NCBI GenBank assembly: GCA_964017065.1
Contig: OZ024786.1
Coordinates: 13,445,469 to 13,509,468 of the forward strand
Source: Haliclona indistincta
Taxonomy: Eukaryota; Porifera; Demospongiae; Haplosclerida; Chalinidae
Direction: 5' to 3'
DNA length: 64,000 bases
The stretch's first letter is position 1. Every line of letters begins with the position of its first letter. Shown piece after piece: positions 32,601 through 42,581 of this stretch. Both the position numbers and the translations under genes were made by a program. The notes beneath the pieces were generated by a model. It had not been told where the DNA came from, did not search any database, and saw only the letters and a list, made by a program, of their open reading frames with translations.

Positions 32601-35600
32601 CTCTTGTCCAATAAAGATACAAACTCACGAGTACTAGCAGAATCAATCTTGCGGCAATCCATCATAACAACTCCTTTAAACTCATGCCTCTTTACTCTTC
32701 TAAGCACTAAGTTGTTAATAAGAGTTAATTTGCTTTGAAGTTGCTCCTCATTAAGCTGGTCAGCATGACTGCCAACAATTAATAAACATGATTTAATACC
32801 TATTTTACAGGTAGTACTGTCAATAAAATTGATCCAATAGTGAAATTGCTGCATCATCTCAAGTTCGGTGTTCCTAAGGTCTATAACATTAACAAATGTG
32901 GCAGGTGAATGCTGCATCACTGTCTCTATGACAGCAGAGTGACTGGAATGGTATGATGAAAGTCCTGCTAAATCACAACAAAGACATCGGCTTGCTGAAG
33001 TTGATCCTTCCAAATATACGTATGAAATTCCAGATGAAATTCCAGATGCCAAGTTGTAAACAAGAGTTTTTCCTATTTCCCAGCTATTAATATCAGAGTA
33101 GACAATTCCAGATGTGGAGGTAGTTATTTTTTCAACCTGGGATATGAATCTTAAGAAATTCAAGTATGTGTATGTAGTAGCTCTTTTAGTGATAACTTTA
33201 GTTAAAGTGGTTTTGCCTGCATTACTATTACCAACAAAGAAAATTTTGCTGTAGATATGGATTGGTAAAACTTTTGATGCAGTAATAAAGCGTTGAAGCA
33301 GATTTATTAATATAAAAGACTTCTTACCTCGCCATTTTGTCATATCTGAGCATGTAGAAGAAAACTTGTTTCTAGCATTTATGTCAACTCTTCCATTGTG
33401 TAACAACCACCTTACAATATGTAAATGACCACCATAACTAGCCAAGTGTAGCAATGTATTACCGTATTGATCGACAATCAAAGGATCACACTTTTGTTCA
33501 TATTTGTCAGGAGATTTTGGATCGCAACCAAGTTCAGTGATTAGATATTGGATAATGTTCAAGTGACCATTTTCAGCAGCATAATGTAAAGGAGTTGAAC
33601 CGTTCTTATTTCTTTGATTGGAATCACAGCTTAGTTCAGTTGTGAGATACTTTGTAATATTCAAGTGACCATTAAGACAAGCAATGTGTAATGGAAGATC
33701 ACCATTGTTGTTAGAAATTGTTGGATCACAACCTAGTTCAGTGATAAGGTATTGGATGATGTCCATGTGACCATTTTCAGATGCACAGTAAAGAGGTGTA
33801 GATCCGTTTTTGGTTTGACTGTTTGGGTCACATTTCTGTTCACTGATGAAATATTTTACAGTGTTCAAATGACCTTGAAGACTAGCAATGTGTAATGGTT
33901 GATAGCCATCGTTGTTTGAAATTGTTGGATCACAACCTAGTTCAGTGATCAGGTATTGGATGATGTCCATGTGACCTTTTGCTGAAGCACAGTAGAGAGG
34001 TGTAAATCCATAGTTAGTTCGACTGTTTGGGTCACATTTCTGTTCACTGATGAAATCTTTGACTGTATCTGAATGACCATTAAGACTAGCAATGTGTAAT
34101 GGTAGATAGCCATCGTTGTTTGATATTGTTGGATCACAACCTACTTCAGTGATAAGGTATTGGATGATGTCCATTTGACCATTTTGAGAAGCACAGTAAA
34201 GAGGTGTAGATCCGTTTTTGGTTTGACTGTTTGGGTCACATTTTTGTTCACTGATGAAATATTTTACAGTGTTCAAATGACCTTGAAGACTAGCAATGTG
34301 TAATGGTTGATAGCCATCGTTGTTTGAAATTGTTGGATCACAACCTAGTTCAGTGATCAGGTATTGGATGATGTCCATGTGACCATTTTGAGAAGCACAG
34401 TAAAGAGGTGTAGATCCGTTTTTGGTTTGACTGTTTGGGTCACATTTCTGTTCACTGATGAAATATTTTACAGTGTTCAAATGACCTTGAAGACTAGCAA
34501 TGTGTAATGGTTGATAGCCATCGTTGTTTGAAATTGTTGGATCACAACCTAGTTCAGTGATCAGGTATTGGATGATGTCCATGTGACCTTTTGCTGAAGC
34601 ACAGTAGAGAGGTGTAAATCCATAGTTAGTTCGACTGTTTGGGTCACATTTCTGTTCACTGATGAAATCTTTGACTGTATCTGAATGACCATTAAGACTA
34701 GCAATGTGTAATGGTAGATAGCCATCGTTGTTTGATATTGTTGGATCACAACCTACTTCAGTGATAAGGTATTGGATGATGTCCATTTGACCATTTTGAG
34801 AAGCACAGTAAAGAGGTGTAGATCCGTTTTTGGTTTGACTGTTTGGGTCACATTTTTGTTCACTGATGAAATATTTTACAGTGTTCAAATGACCTTGAAG
34901 ACTAGCAATGTGTAATGGTTGATAGCCATCGTTGTTTGAAATTGTTGGATCACAACCTAGTTCAGTGATCAGGTATTGGATGATGTCCATGTGACCATTT
35001 TGAGAAGCACAGTAAAGAGGTGTAGATCCGTTTTTGGTTTGACTGTTTGGGTCACATTTCTGTTCACTGATGAAATATTTTACAGTGTTCAAATGACCTT
35101 GAAGACTAGCAATGTGTAATGGTTGATAGCCATCGTTGTTTGAAATTGTTGGATCACAACCTAGTTCAGTGATCAGGTATTGGATGATGTCCATGTGACC
35201 TTTTGCTGAAGCACAGTAGAGAGGTGTAAATCCATAGTTAGTTCGACTGTTTGGGTCACATTTCTGTTCACTGATGAAATCTTTGACTGTATCTGAATGA
35301 CCATTAAGACTAGCAATGTGTAATGGTAGATAGCCATCATTGTTTGAAATTGTTGGATCACAACCTAGCTCTGTGATAAGGTATTGGATGATGTCCATGT
35401 GACCATTTTGAGAAGCACAGTAAAGAGGTGTAGATCCATTTTTGGTTCGACTGTTTGGGTCACATTTCTGTTCACTGATGAAATATTTTACGGTGTTCAA
35501 ATGACCGTTAAGACTAGCAATGTGTAATGGTAGATAGCCATCGTTGTTTGAAATTGTTGGATCACAACCTAGTTCAGTGATAAGGTATTGGATGATGTCC

Positions 35601-37333
35601 ATGTGACCTTTTGCTAAAGCACAGTAGAGAGGTGTAAATCCATAGTTAGTTCGACTTTTTGGGTCACATTTCTGTTCACTGATGAAATATTTGACTGTAT
35701 CTGAATGACCATTAAGACTAGCAATGTGTAATGGTAGATAGCCATCGTTGTTTGAAATTGTTGGATCACAACCTAGCTCTGTGATAAGGTATTGGATGAT
35801 GTCCATGTGACCATTTTGAGAAGCACAGTAAAGAGGTGTAGATCCATTTTTGGTTCGACTGTTTGGGTCACATTTCTGTTCACTGATGAAATATTTGACC
35901 ACATTCAAATGACCATTAAGACTAGCAATGTGTAATGGAAGAAGACCATTGTTGTTTGAAATTGTTGGAACACAACCTAGTTCAGTGATAAGGTATTGGA
36001 TGATGTGCATGTGACCATTTTGAGAAGCACAGTGAAGAGGTGTAGATCCACAGTTAGTTCGACTGTTTGGGTCACATTTCTGTTCATTGATAAAATATTT
36101 GACAGTATTCAAATGACCATTAAGACTAGCAATGTGTATTGGAAGACAGCCGTCATTGTTTGAAATTGTTGGATCACAACCTAGCTCTGTGATAATGTAT
36201 TGGATGATGTCCATGTGACCATTTTGAGAAGCACAGTAAAGAGGTGTAAATCCATAGTTAGTTCGACTGTTTGGGTCACATTTCTGTTCACTGATGAGGT
36301 ATTTGACCGTATTCAAATGACCATTAAGACTAGCAATGTGTAATGGAAGAAGACCATTGTTGTTTGAAATTGTTGGAACACAACCTAGTTCAGTGATAAG
36401 ATATTTGATGATGTCTATGTGACCATTTCGAGAAGCATAGTAAAGTGGTGTAGATCCATATTTGTTTCGACTATTTGGGTCACATTTCTGTTCACTAATA
36501 AAATATTTTGTAGCATTTACTTGACCTTTCCTGCAAGCATCATGTAATGGAAGATCACCATAGTTGTCTAAAGGTTTTGGATCACAAGCTAGTTCGGTGA
36601 TTAGGTACTGGATAATGTTTATGTGACCGCCTTGAGAAGCACAATGTAGAGGTGTGGATCCATGTTGACCACGACTATTATGATTGCAATTTTTCTCTGA
36701 AATAAAGTATTTTAAAACATCGAAGTGTCCATTGTAACAAGCTATGTGTAGTGGGAGATCACCATCGTTGTTTGAAGAGTTTGGATCACAATTTTGTTCA
36801 GCAATAAGATACTGGATTATGTTCATGTGACCATTTTGTAAAGCACAATGTAGAGGTGTCCATCCATTGCTAGTTTGAACATTTGGGTTACAGTTATGTT
36901 CTGTTATGAAATATTTAGCAGTGTCTAAGTTACCATGACGACAAGCAATATGTAACGGGAGACTTCTTCTTGTGGTTTTAGCATTGGGATCACAGCCTAA
37001 TGTACTAATTAAGTAATTTATCATTTCTAAACTATTTTCTGATGAAGCAGCTGCAGCATAATGCAATGGAGTGAGACCTTCACTGTCTCTGACATCATAC
37101 ATTGAGATATGTTGCTGTATAGTCTTGCTGATGTCTAGCCAGCCATGATAAGCAGCAAGATGGAGTAGTGTCACACCTTTGTTTGGTGGTAAGATTTTTT
37201 CATTGAATTCAAACTCAGTAGTAACATCACCAGGTTGCTGTAGTTGTGGTAGTAGTTGTACTGCCTGGTCATGGTTGCCTTGCTTGAATGCTGTCACACA
37301 CTGCTGCTCTAGATCCAGCTGAGACACAGCCAT
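26622..37333 (-). CDS. Gene 3: giant ankyrin - ROC-COR - death domain - coiled coil - ZU5 - UPA-like - death domain protein
   Basis: Thirteen exons, all with GT..AG and matching phase: 37333-31277, 31220-31181, 31116-31069, 30995-30775, 30709-30610, 30559-30383, 30331-30179, 30127-29954, 29821-29753, 29694-29162, 29113-28964, 27226-26924, 26873-26622. Total 8277 nt, 2758 residues. About 37 ankyrin repeats (residues ~50-1320); ROC GTPase with P-loop GNSNAGKTT (~1370), DLAG (~1457) and SHAD in place of NKxD; COR region to ~2000; death domain (2049-2122, YDWYNLGEILEV..MLTAWLKK); acidic linker; coiled coil (2266-2323); ZU5 (2347-2524, VWPGYGFFLEIPAGAL); UPA-like (2525-2675); death domain (2676-2758). 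The ATG at 37333 follows an in-frame TAA 12 bases upstream. ANK-ROC-COR-DD matches DAPK1 without kinase; ZU5-UPA-DD matches PIDD1, UNC5 and ankyrins. Likely a cytoplasmic death-fold scaffold with a nucleotide switch. The intron 28963-27227 holds a composite repeat. Confidence 0.85.
27595..28800 (+). mobile_element. Composite repeat, copy A (in a gene 3 intron)
   Basis: Order: terminal palindrome TAGGGAGGCAC..GTGCCTCCCTA (27595-27620), TGTAGGGTTG, AAGATGGCGGC (27642-27652), CTT-rich tract, CTAGCGCC, CACGTGACC repeats (28060-28100), then a long foldback (28423-28796) with arms of about 150 bp meeting at CCCTACATCAGTGGC. No coding capacity. It accounts for most of the longest intron of gene 3. 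Confidence 0.85.
33790..35337 (-). repeat. 612-bp higher-order repeat within the ankyrin exon
   Basis: Blocks of six ankyrin repeats (204 codons, 612 bp) recur in tandem about 2.5 times and are nearly or fully identical at the nucleotide level. For example, the text from 33831 and from 34443 is the same for over 150 bases. Flanking ankyrin repeats (35340-37000 and 33400-33780) are clearly more diverged. This is recent tandem duplication or gene conversion inside the coding exon, with frame kept. Confidence 0.92.
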
Positions 37334-37529
37334 GAACCACAATTACACAATAACATTCAGACTGAAAAATAAGTAATAAGTTGATTATGAGTAAACCATA
37401 CAGATTAATAGTTTTTATAACATTTAAAAGTATAATTTTCATGTGACATGACTGCAAGATCATGTGATACATACTGCAATACAAACATATTCAATGTAGT
37501 AAGTACTAACATGTACGTTTCTAATTCCA

Positions 37530-38463
37530 AAGAAAATTAAAAAGATTTCTATCGAAATCAGAAGGATGTAGGGTTGACCACTGGACCACAATGTAAACTA
37601 ACAAGGAACAAGCATGGAATGGTAACACGATTGACTTGCTAACAGACCATAGATCCCTACATCAGTGGCTGCTGTGGTTGATTATAGCTAGTTCAGCTAG
37701 TTGCTGTTGACTGACACCTGACTTGCATTCAGCTTGTGACAAAATATTGATCTTATGTACAGCCACTGATGTAGGGATCTATGGTCTGTTAGCAAGTCAA
37801 TCGTGTTACCATTCCATGCTTGTTCTTTGTTAGTTTACATTGTGGACCAGTGGTAGATTTCACAACCCTACATCCTTCTGATTTCGATAGAAATCTTTTT
37901 AATTTTCTTGTTTGTGTCCTTTTTTTTTTTTCAGTGAAGTGCAGTTCAATATCATGCACGTACTGAGCCGTCTTTGTTTCCACCATTGGTTTAGTTTATC
38001 TGTTGTTGATGGCTTTTCTTTATTATTAACAATTTTAAACTTGTATCTGAAAATAATTGTTATGCTGTACATATCAGCTCGCCTACGCATGCATGCATGC
38101 AGTGCATACAAGCCCCGCCCGCACTTCTTTGTAGAGTGGTTATTATCTGGCAAGCGCAGAAAGGTGATCCTATTCGAGCTTATCGTTCTTCGAAGACTCC
38201 AGACATTTCTCCGTGTCGACGCAGCGATTAGTGCTTGGTCATGTGCGCTAACCACTGCTTGGTCATGTGCGTATTGCGCAATCACAATAATGGCGACTAA
38301 CACTTAGCTGACAATGGATCACGGTTGAGAACTCTCGGAATTTATATCGCCGTTTCGCTAAAAACAAAGTTCAAAAGGCACCTGCCAGGAGAATTTCACG
38401 ACTGTTCGTGAGTGTTTTGGTCTCGGCACCGCTCGCGTAAAGGCACTAGGCGTGCTGAAGAAA

Positions 38464-38504
<41 letters not shown>

Positions 38505-38608
38505 AGAAGACGAAGATGACGAAACTTGATTTTCACCGTTTCCAGGTTCATCACTTTAGCAACAATTTCGAGCAATCTCCTTGCTACTGTAAGATGGGGC
38601 AACGCCAT
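37530..38608 (-). mobile_element. Composite repeat, copy B (upstream of gene 3), truncated
   Basis: The foldback (37534-37910) is followed by the composite body in reverse, including the (GAAA)n tract at 38465-38505. It ends near 38608 without its own palindrome, abutting the palindrome of the next element. It lies in the 5' flank of gene 3, about 200 bp from the coding start. Confidence 0.8.
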
Positions 38609-38618
38609 GTAGCATATT

Positions 38619-39170
38619 ATCATTGCCGATAGGCAATGATATGTAGGGATGACCACGAATTAAGATGGCGGCTACTCATGTGTGAAAATTAGTTTTCGCA
38701 CATATCTCTTTTGTTATACGTTTCTACTGCATTTTAACTATCTTTGAGGGAATCTGAAGTGTAAGCGCTTGTAGGAAGTCCATGAAAGTCGCCGGGATTG
38801 CTTGCTCGACGACGAAAATCAAGATGGCGACTCTCAGGGAGCACGTTGCAGATCTTCGCTGTTTTAGCGTTTATCGAAATTCCAGACGTCTAGGATTGAT
38901 CAGGCGATTGTTCTGAGCATGAAAATACCTTTGGCGAAGCTGGCAGACGTTTCTAAAGAGGTAAAACAAAATCGCCGCCCACGCGCATTGTTCATCTTCT
39001 TTCTTCTTCTTCTTCTTCTTTTGACAAGCCTAGCGCTGTCCTGAAGGAACGAATCACTATCAAACCTGCACCATCGCACGTGTATATATCTGGGGTAGTG
39101 CACTTAGTGCTTAGATAGGCATCAAACACTACCAGAAGCGAGTAATCCTTGAAAAACATGGTTTTTGGAC
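38619..39170 (+). mobile_element. Composite repeat, second subfamily
   Basis: A different terminal palindrome (ATCATTGCCGATAGGCAATG.., 38619-38640) is followed by the shared order ATGTAGGGATG, TTAAGATGGCGGCTAC, a CTT-rich tract (38995-39020), CCTAGCGC and a TAGTGCACTTAGTG segment. The right boundary is uncertain. 39170-39480 shows no gene. Confidence 0.65.
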
Positions 39171-39499
39171 CGTTTTGGGCTGTTAGAGCGACTCCATTAA
39201 TTAACCCTCTTGTCGCTGCTAATCATTGACTCCGCCCACATCAGTTTTGAAAGTGAGCTCGGTTCTCGCTTTCTCTCTGCTCATGGGCGCTTCAGCGCGC
39301 AAGCTAGAGCCTAGAGGTATGAACAAGCAGTATACCTTACCCTGGGTAACACTGATCTGTCTATGCTGTCATTATGACACACGGCAGGCGCGAATCGGAC
39401 GACGGTGATGCAGTACCCGATCTACGGGCATCTAGGCTAGGTTTCTTACACTACGTGGCGTGAGCTGTACCTATAGGACCCCTGTGCTGTTGACAACTG

Positions 39500-39825
39500 G
39501 ACGAAATTTTTTTGCTAATTAATATTCATGAGATGCACGTTTTTTAACCAGCCACACGTACACGTGTAAACAAGCCACGCCTCGCATTGGCCACGCCTAA
39601 AATGGCTGCAGCAAGTCACAGATCGACCGTCAGTCAGACAGATCAGCCCAGTATTGCTTATAAGTCAGCTAAGTGCGTTCAGCTAGACTAACTGATCATG
39701 AAGACAAGTATGTGCTATAATTAACTGATGAATTTTAATTAGGAGACTTGATTTTGGAGTGGGGCACTAGTGAAACTTGGTGGGGCACAGGCCCCACTAG
39801 GCCCCACTCTGGCTACGCCACTGAT
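39500..39825. mobile_element. hAT-like remnant (one clear end)
   Basis: The right end reads CCACTCTGGCTACGCCACTG (complement CAGTGGCGTAGCCAGAGTGG), a hAT-type terminus like the one at 23255. GCTAATTAATATTCATGAGA lies at 39512, the same internal motif as in that element. The left terminus and target duplication were not found. 39830-40200 shows nothing recognisable. Confidence 0.5.
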
Positions 39826-40199
39826 CGTGATATCGACATCAACAAGGCTCTACTAGGGGTGTCTACTCACGAATCCTGCAGGCGGACTAGTCTTCCAGCC
39901 ATGATCACCATAGTGTTCCACTGAGTTGTCAGTGTTAGTCTCTTCATCCATTACAGTGCTAGGAAATGTCATGTTGTCAACTCAACCTCTCTAACTAATT
40001 TAAATCTTTCGTGATTGCCGATAATAACATTCCATGTTCCTTGACTCTCTGACTATAGAGGCTATGCACCTTCTCATCTACTAGCTAGTAACTGCTGCTC
40101 ACAGAGTTGTAAAAATGAAACAACAGCTAGCATAGAATACAGCTGATAATTTTAAACTGATAGTGATCAAAAAAGTAACAGGAACAAGTAAAGTAAAAA

Positions 40200-41013
40200 A
40201 GTTTTAATAAAAAAAAAACTAAAAAGTGTAGGGATGACTCTTGCAAAAGTAAAGGAACAAGATGGGATGATGCTTGCAAAAGTAAAGGAACAAGATTGGA
40301 TGATGCTTGCAAAAGTAAAGGAACAAGACGGAATAATGCTTGCAAATGTAAAAGTCCCAAGTATCCCTACATCAGCGGCTTGCTGCGATGACGTGCAACT
40401 GACAAAATTGATGCGGAATCCTCTTCCTACACCTTTTACAACCATCAATTACTTCATCGGACTGCGTCCTCCAAGTACAGCTACCTGCAGCTTATTTACA
40501 ACTGTCAACTACTTCATCGGACTGCGTCCTCCAAACACAGATACGTCTAGTTATTTACAACTGTCAACTACTTCATCGGACTGCGTCCTCCTAAAAACTG
40601 ATACCTCTATTTATTTACAACAGTCAATTACTTCATCGGACTGCGTCCTCCTTCAAGCCGCTGATGTAGGGATACTTGGGACTTTTACATTTGCAAGCAT
40701 TATTCCGTCTTGTTCCTTTACTTTTGCAAGCATCATCCAATCTTGTTCCTTTACTTTTGCAAGCATCATCCCATCTTGTTCTTTTACTTTTGCAAGCATT
40801 ATCCCATCTTGTTCCTTTACTTTTGCAAGAGTCATCCCTACACTTTTTAGTTTTTTTTTTATTAAAACTTTTTTACTTTATCTAAGTGTCTTTGGACGTA
40901 TAAAATTCACTACCAGGTGAAATATCAGCGTTTGAACGCTAATACATTGTATGTAGCCGCCATCTTGTTTTTCCATTCAACCCTACATAGGGAGTCACTA
41001 CCGTGCCTCCCTA
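40200..41013 (-). mobile_element. Composite repeat, copy C, with a tandem-repeat foldback
   Basis: The palindrome (40988-41013), CCCTACA and GCCGCCATCTT (40956-40966) are shared with the other copies. The body is shortened, and the foldback is a different one: arms 40230-40375 and 40660-40850 are made of a 33-bp unit (CTTGCAAAAGTAAAGGAACA..) repeated about four times. They meet at ATCCCTACATCAGCGGCT, with a ~60-bp unit repeated four times in the loop (40435-40650). It faces copy D head to head, 110 bp apart. Long frames in the arms are repeat artefacts. Confidence 0.8.
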
Positions 41014-41122
41014 ATACAGACCATGCCACACACGATTTTGTTTTTGATAGTGCTTTTAGAGAATTCATATCCTTGACATTTTTACTGGTACTTCCGTGAT
41101 CTACACGTATTGTTCAGAGTAT

Positions 41123-42345
41123 TAGGGAGGCACGGTAGTGCCTCCCTATGTAGGGTTGAACGAGAAAACAAGATGGCGGCTACATACAATGTATTAGCGT
41201 TCAAACGCTGATGTTTCGCCTGGTGACGAATTTTATACGTCAAAAGACACCTAAATTTGCTCTCTGACGTTGCCCCATCTTACAGTAGCAAGGAGATCGC
41301 TCAAAATTGTTACTAAAGTGACGAACCTGAAAAATCGAGTTTCGTCATCTTCGTTTTCATCTTTCTTCTTTCTTCTTTCTTCAGCGCGTCTAGCGCCTTT
41401 ACGTGAGCAATGCCGAGACCAAAACACCCATGAACAGTCGTGAAATTCTCCTGGCAGGTGCCTTTTGAACTTTGTTTCTAGCGAAACGGTGATATAAATT
41501 CAGCGATTTCTCGATCGTGATCCATCGTCAGCTAAGTGTTAGACGCCATTATTGTGATTGCGCAATACGCACGTGACGAAGCAGTGGTTAGCGCACGTGA
41601 CCAGGCACTAGCTTGAGTATCACCGCGCCGTATGGATCACGGAAAACACATAGTTTGTCTAGAGTCTTCGAAGAACGGCAAGCTCGTATAGGATCACCAT
41701 TCGGCGCGTGACAGATAATTTCTACTGCCGTACTGGTCTACAATCAATTGTGGGCCGGGCTCGTATCCACTACATGCATGCATGCGTAGGCGAGCTGATA
41801 TAACGAATATTTTTAGCTACAAATTTAAAATTCTTAATAATAAAGAAAAGCCATCAGCAACAGGAACACTAAACCAATGGTGCAAGCAAAGACAGCTCAG
41901 TACGTGCATGATATTGAACTGCACTTCACTGAAAAAGAAAAAAGGACACAAACAAGAAAATTAAAAAGATTTCTATCGAAATCAAAAGGATGTAGGGTTG
42001 TGCAATCTACCACTGGTCCATAATGTAAACTAACAAGGAACAAGCATGGAATGGTAACACGATTGACTTGCTAACAGACCATAGATCCCCACAACAGTGG
42101 CTGTACATAAGATCAATATTTTGTCACAAGCTGAATGCACGTTAGGTGTCAGTCGACAGCAACTAGCTGAACTAGCTATAGCCAACCACAGCAGCCACTG
42201 ATGTAGGGATCTATGGTCTGTTAGCAAGTCAATCGTGTTACCATTCCATGCTTGTTCCTTGTTAGTTTACATTATGGACCAGTGGTAGATTTCACAACCC
42301 TACATCCTTTTGATTTCGATAGAAATCTTTTTAATTTTCTTGTTA
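41123..42345 (+). mobile_element. Composite repeat, copy D
   Basis: Palindrome 41123-41148, AAGATGGCGGC 41170-41180, CTT tract about 41365-41390, foldback 41957-42345. Same order and length as copy A. Confidence 0.85.
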
Positions 42346-42581
42346 AAATACGCATTGGACAAGAGTTTATAACTCTTAATTGCCTCACTGATAATGAATG
42401 TATTGCAAGTAGAGGGTAATGTGTATACATATATGAATGTATTACAGTGACCCTGGTACTAGTGTCTCTACTACAGTGACGTAGGGGCGGAGCTTTGTGA
42501 TGAAGCAACAGTACTAAGTCTCTGTGCATATCCAGCACTACTAACCTCCCAAGAGTCTCTGGTCGCTCTTTCTAGTCGACG

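Noticed and set aside
31268..37342. Start of gene 3 at 37342 and stop at 31268
   Set aside because: The codon at 37342 is TTG; the first ATG after an in-frame TAA is at 37333. The terminal codons at 31268-31276 are intron, since GTAAGT follows AACCCTTTT.
40230..40850. Regular repeats resembling a CRISPR array
   Set aside because: Units are contiguous without unique spacers, arms are inverted, and the genome is a spliced eukaryote.
40234..40920. 228-codon open frame with repeated KVKEQDGMMLA units
   Set aside because: It spans both arms and loop of a foldback made of 33-bp units; the frame is a by-product of unit length divisible by three.
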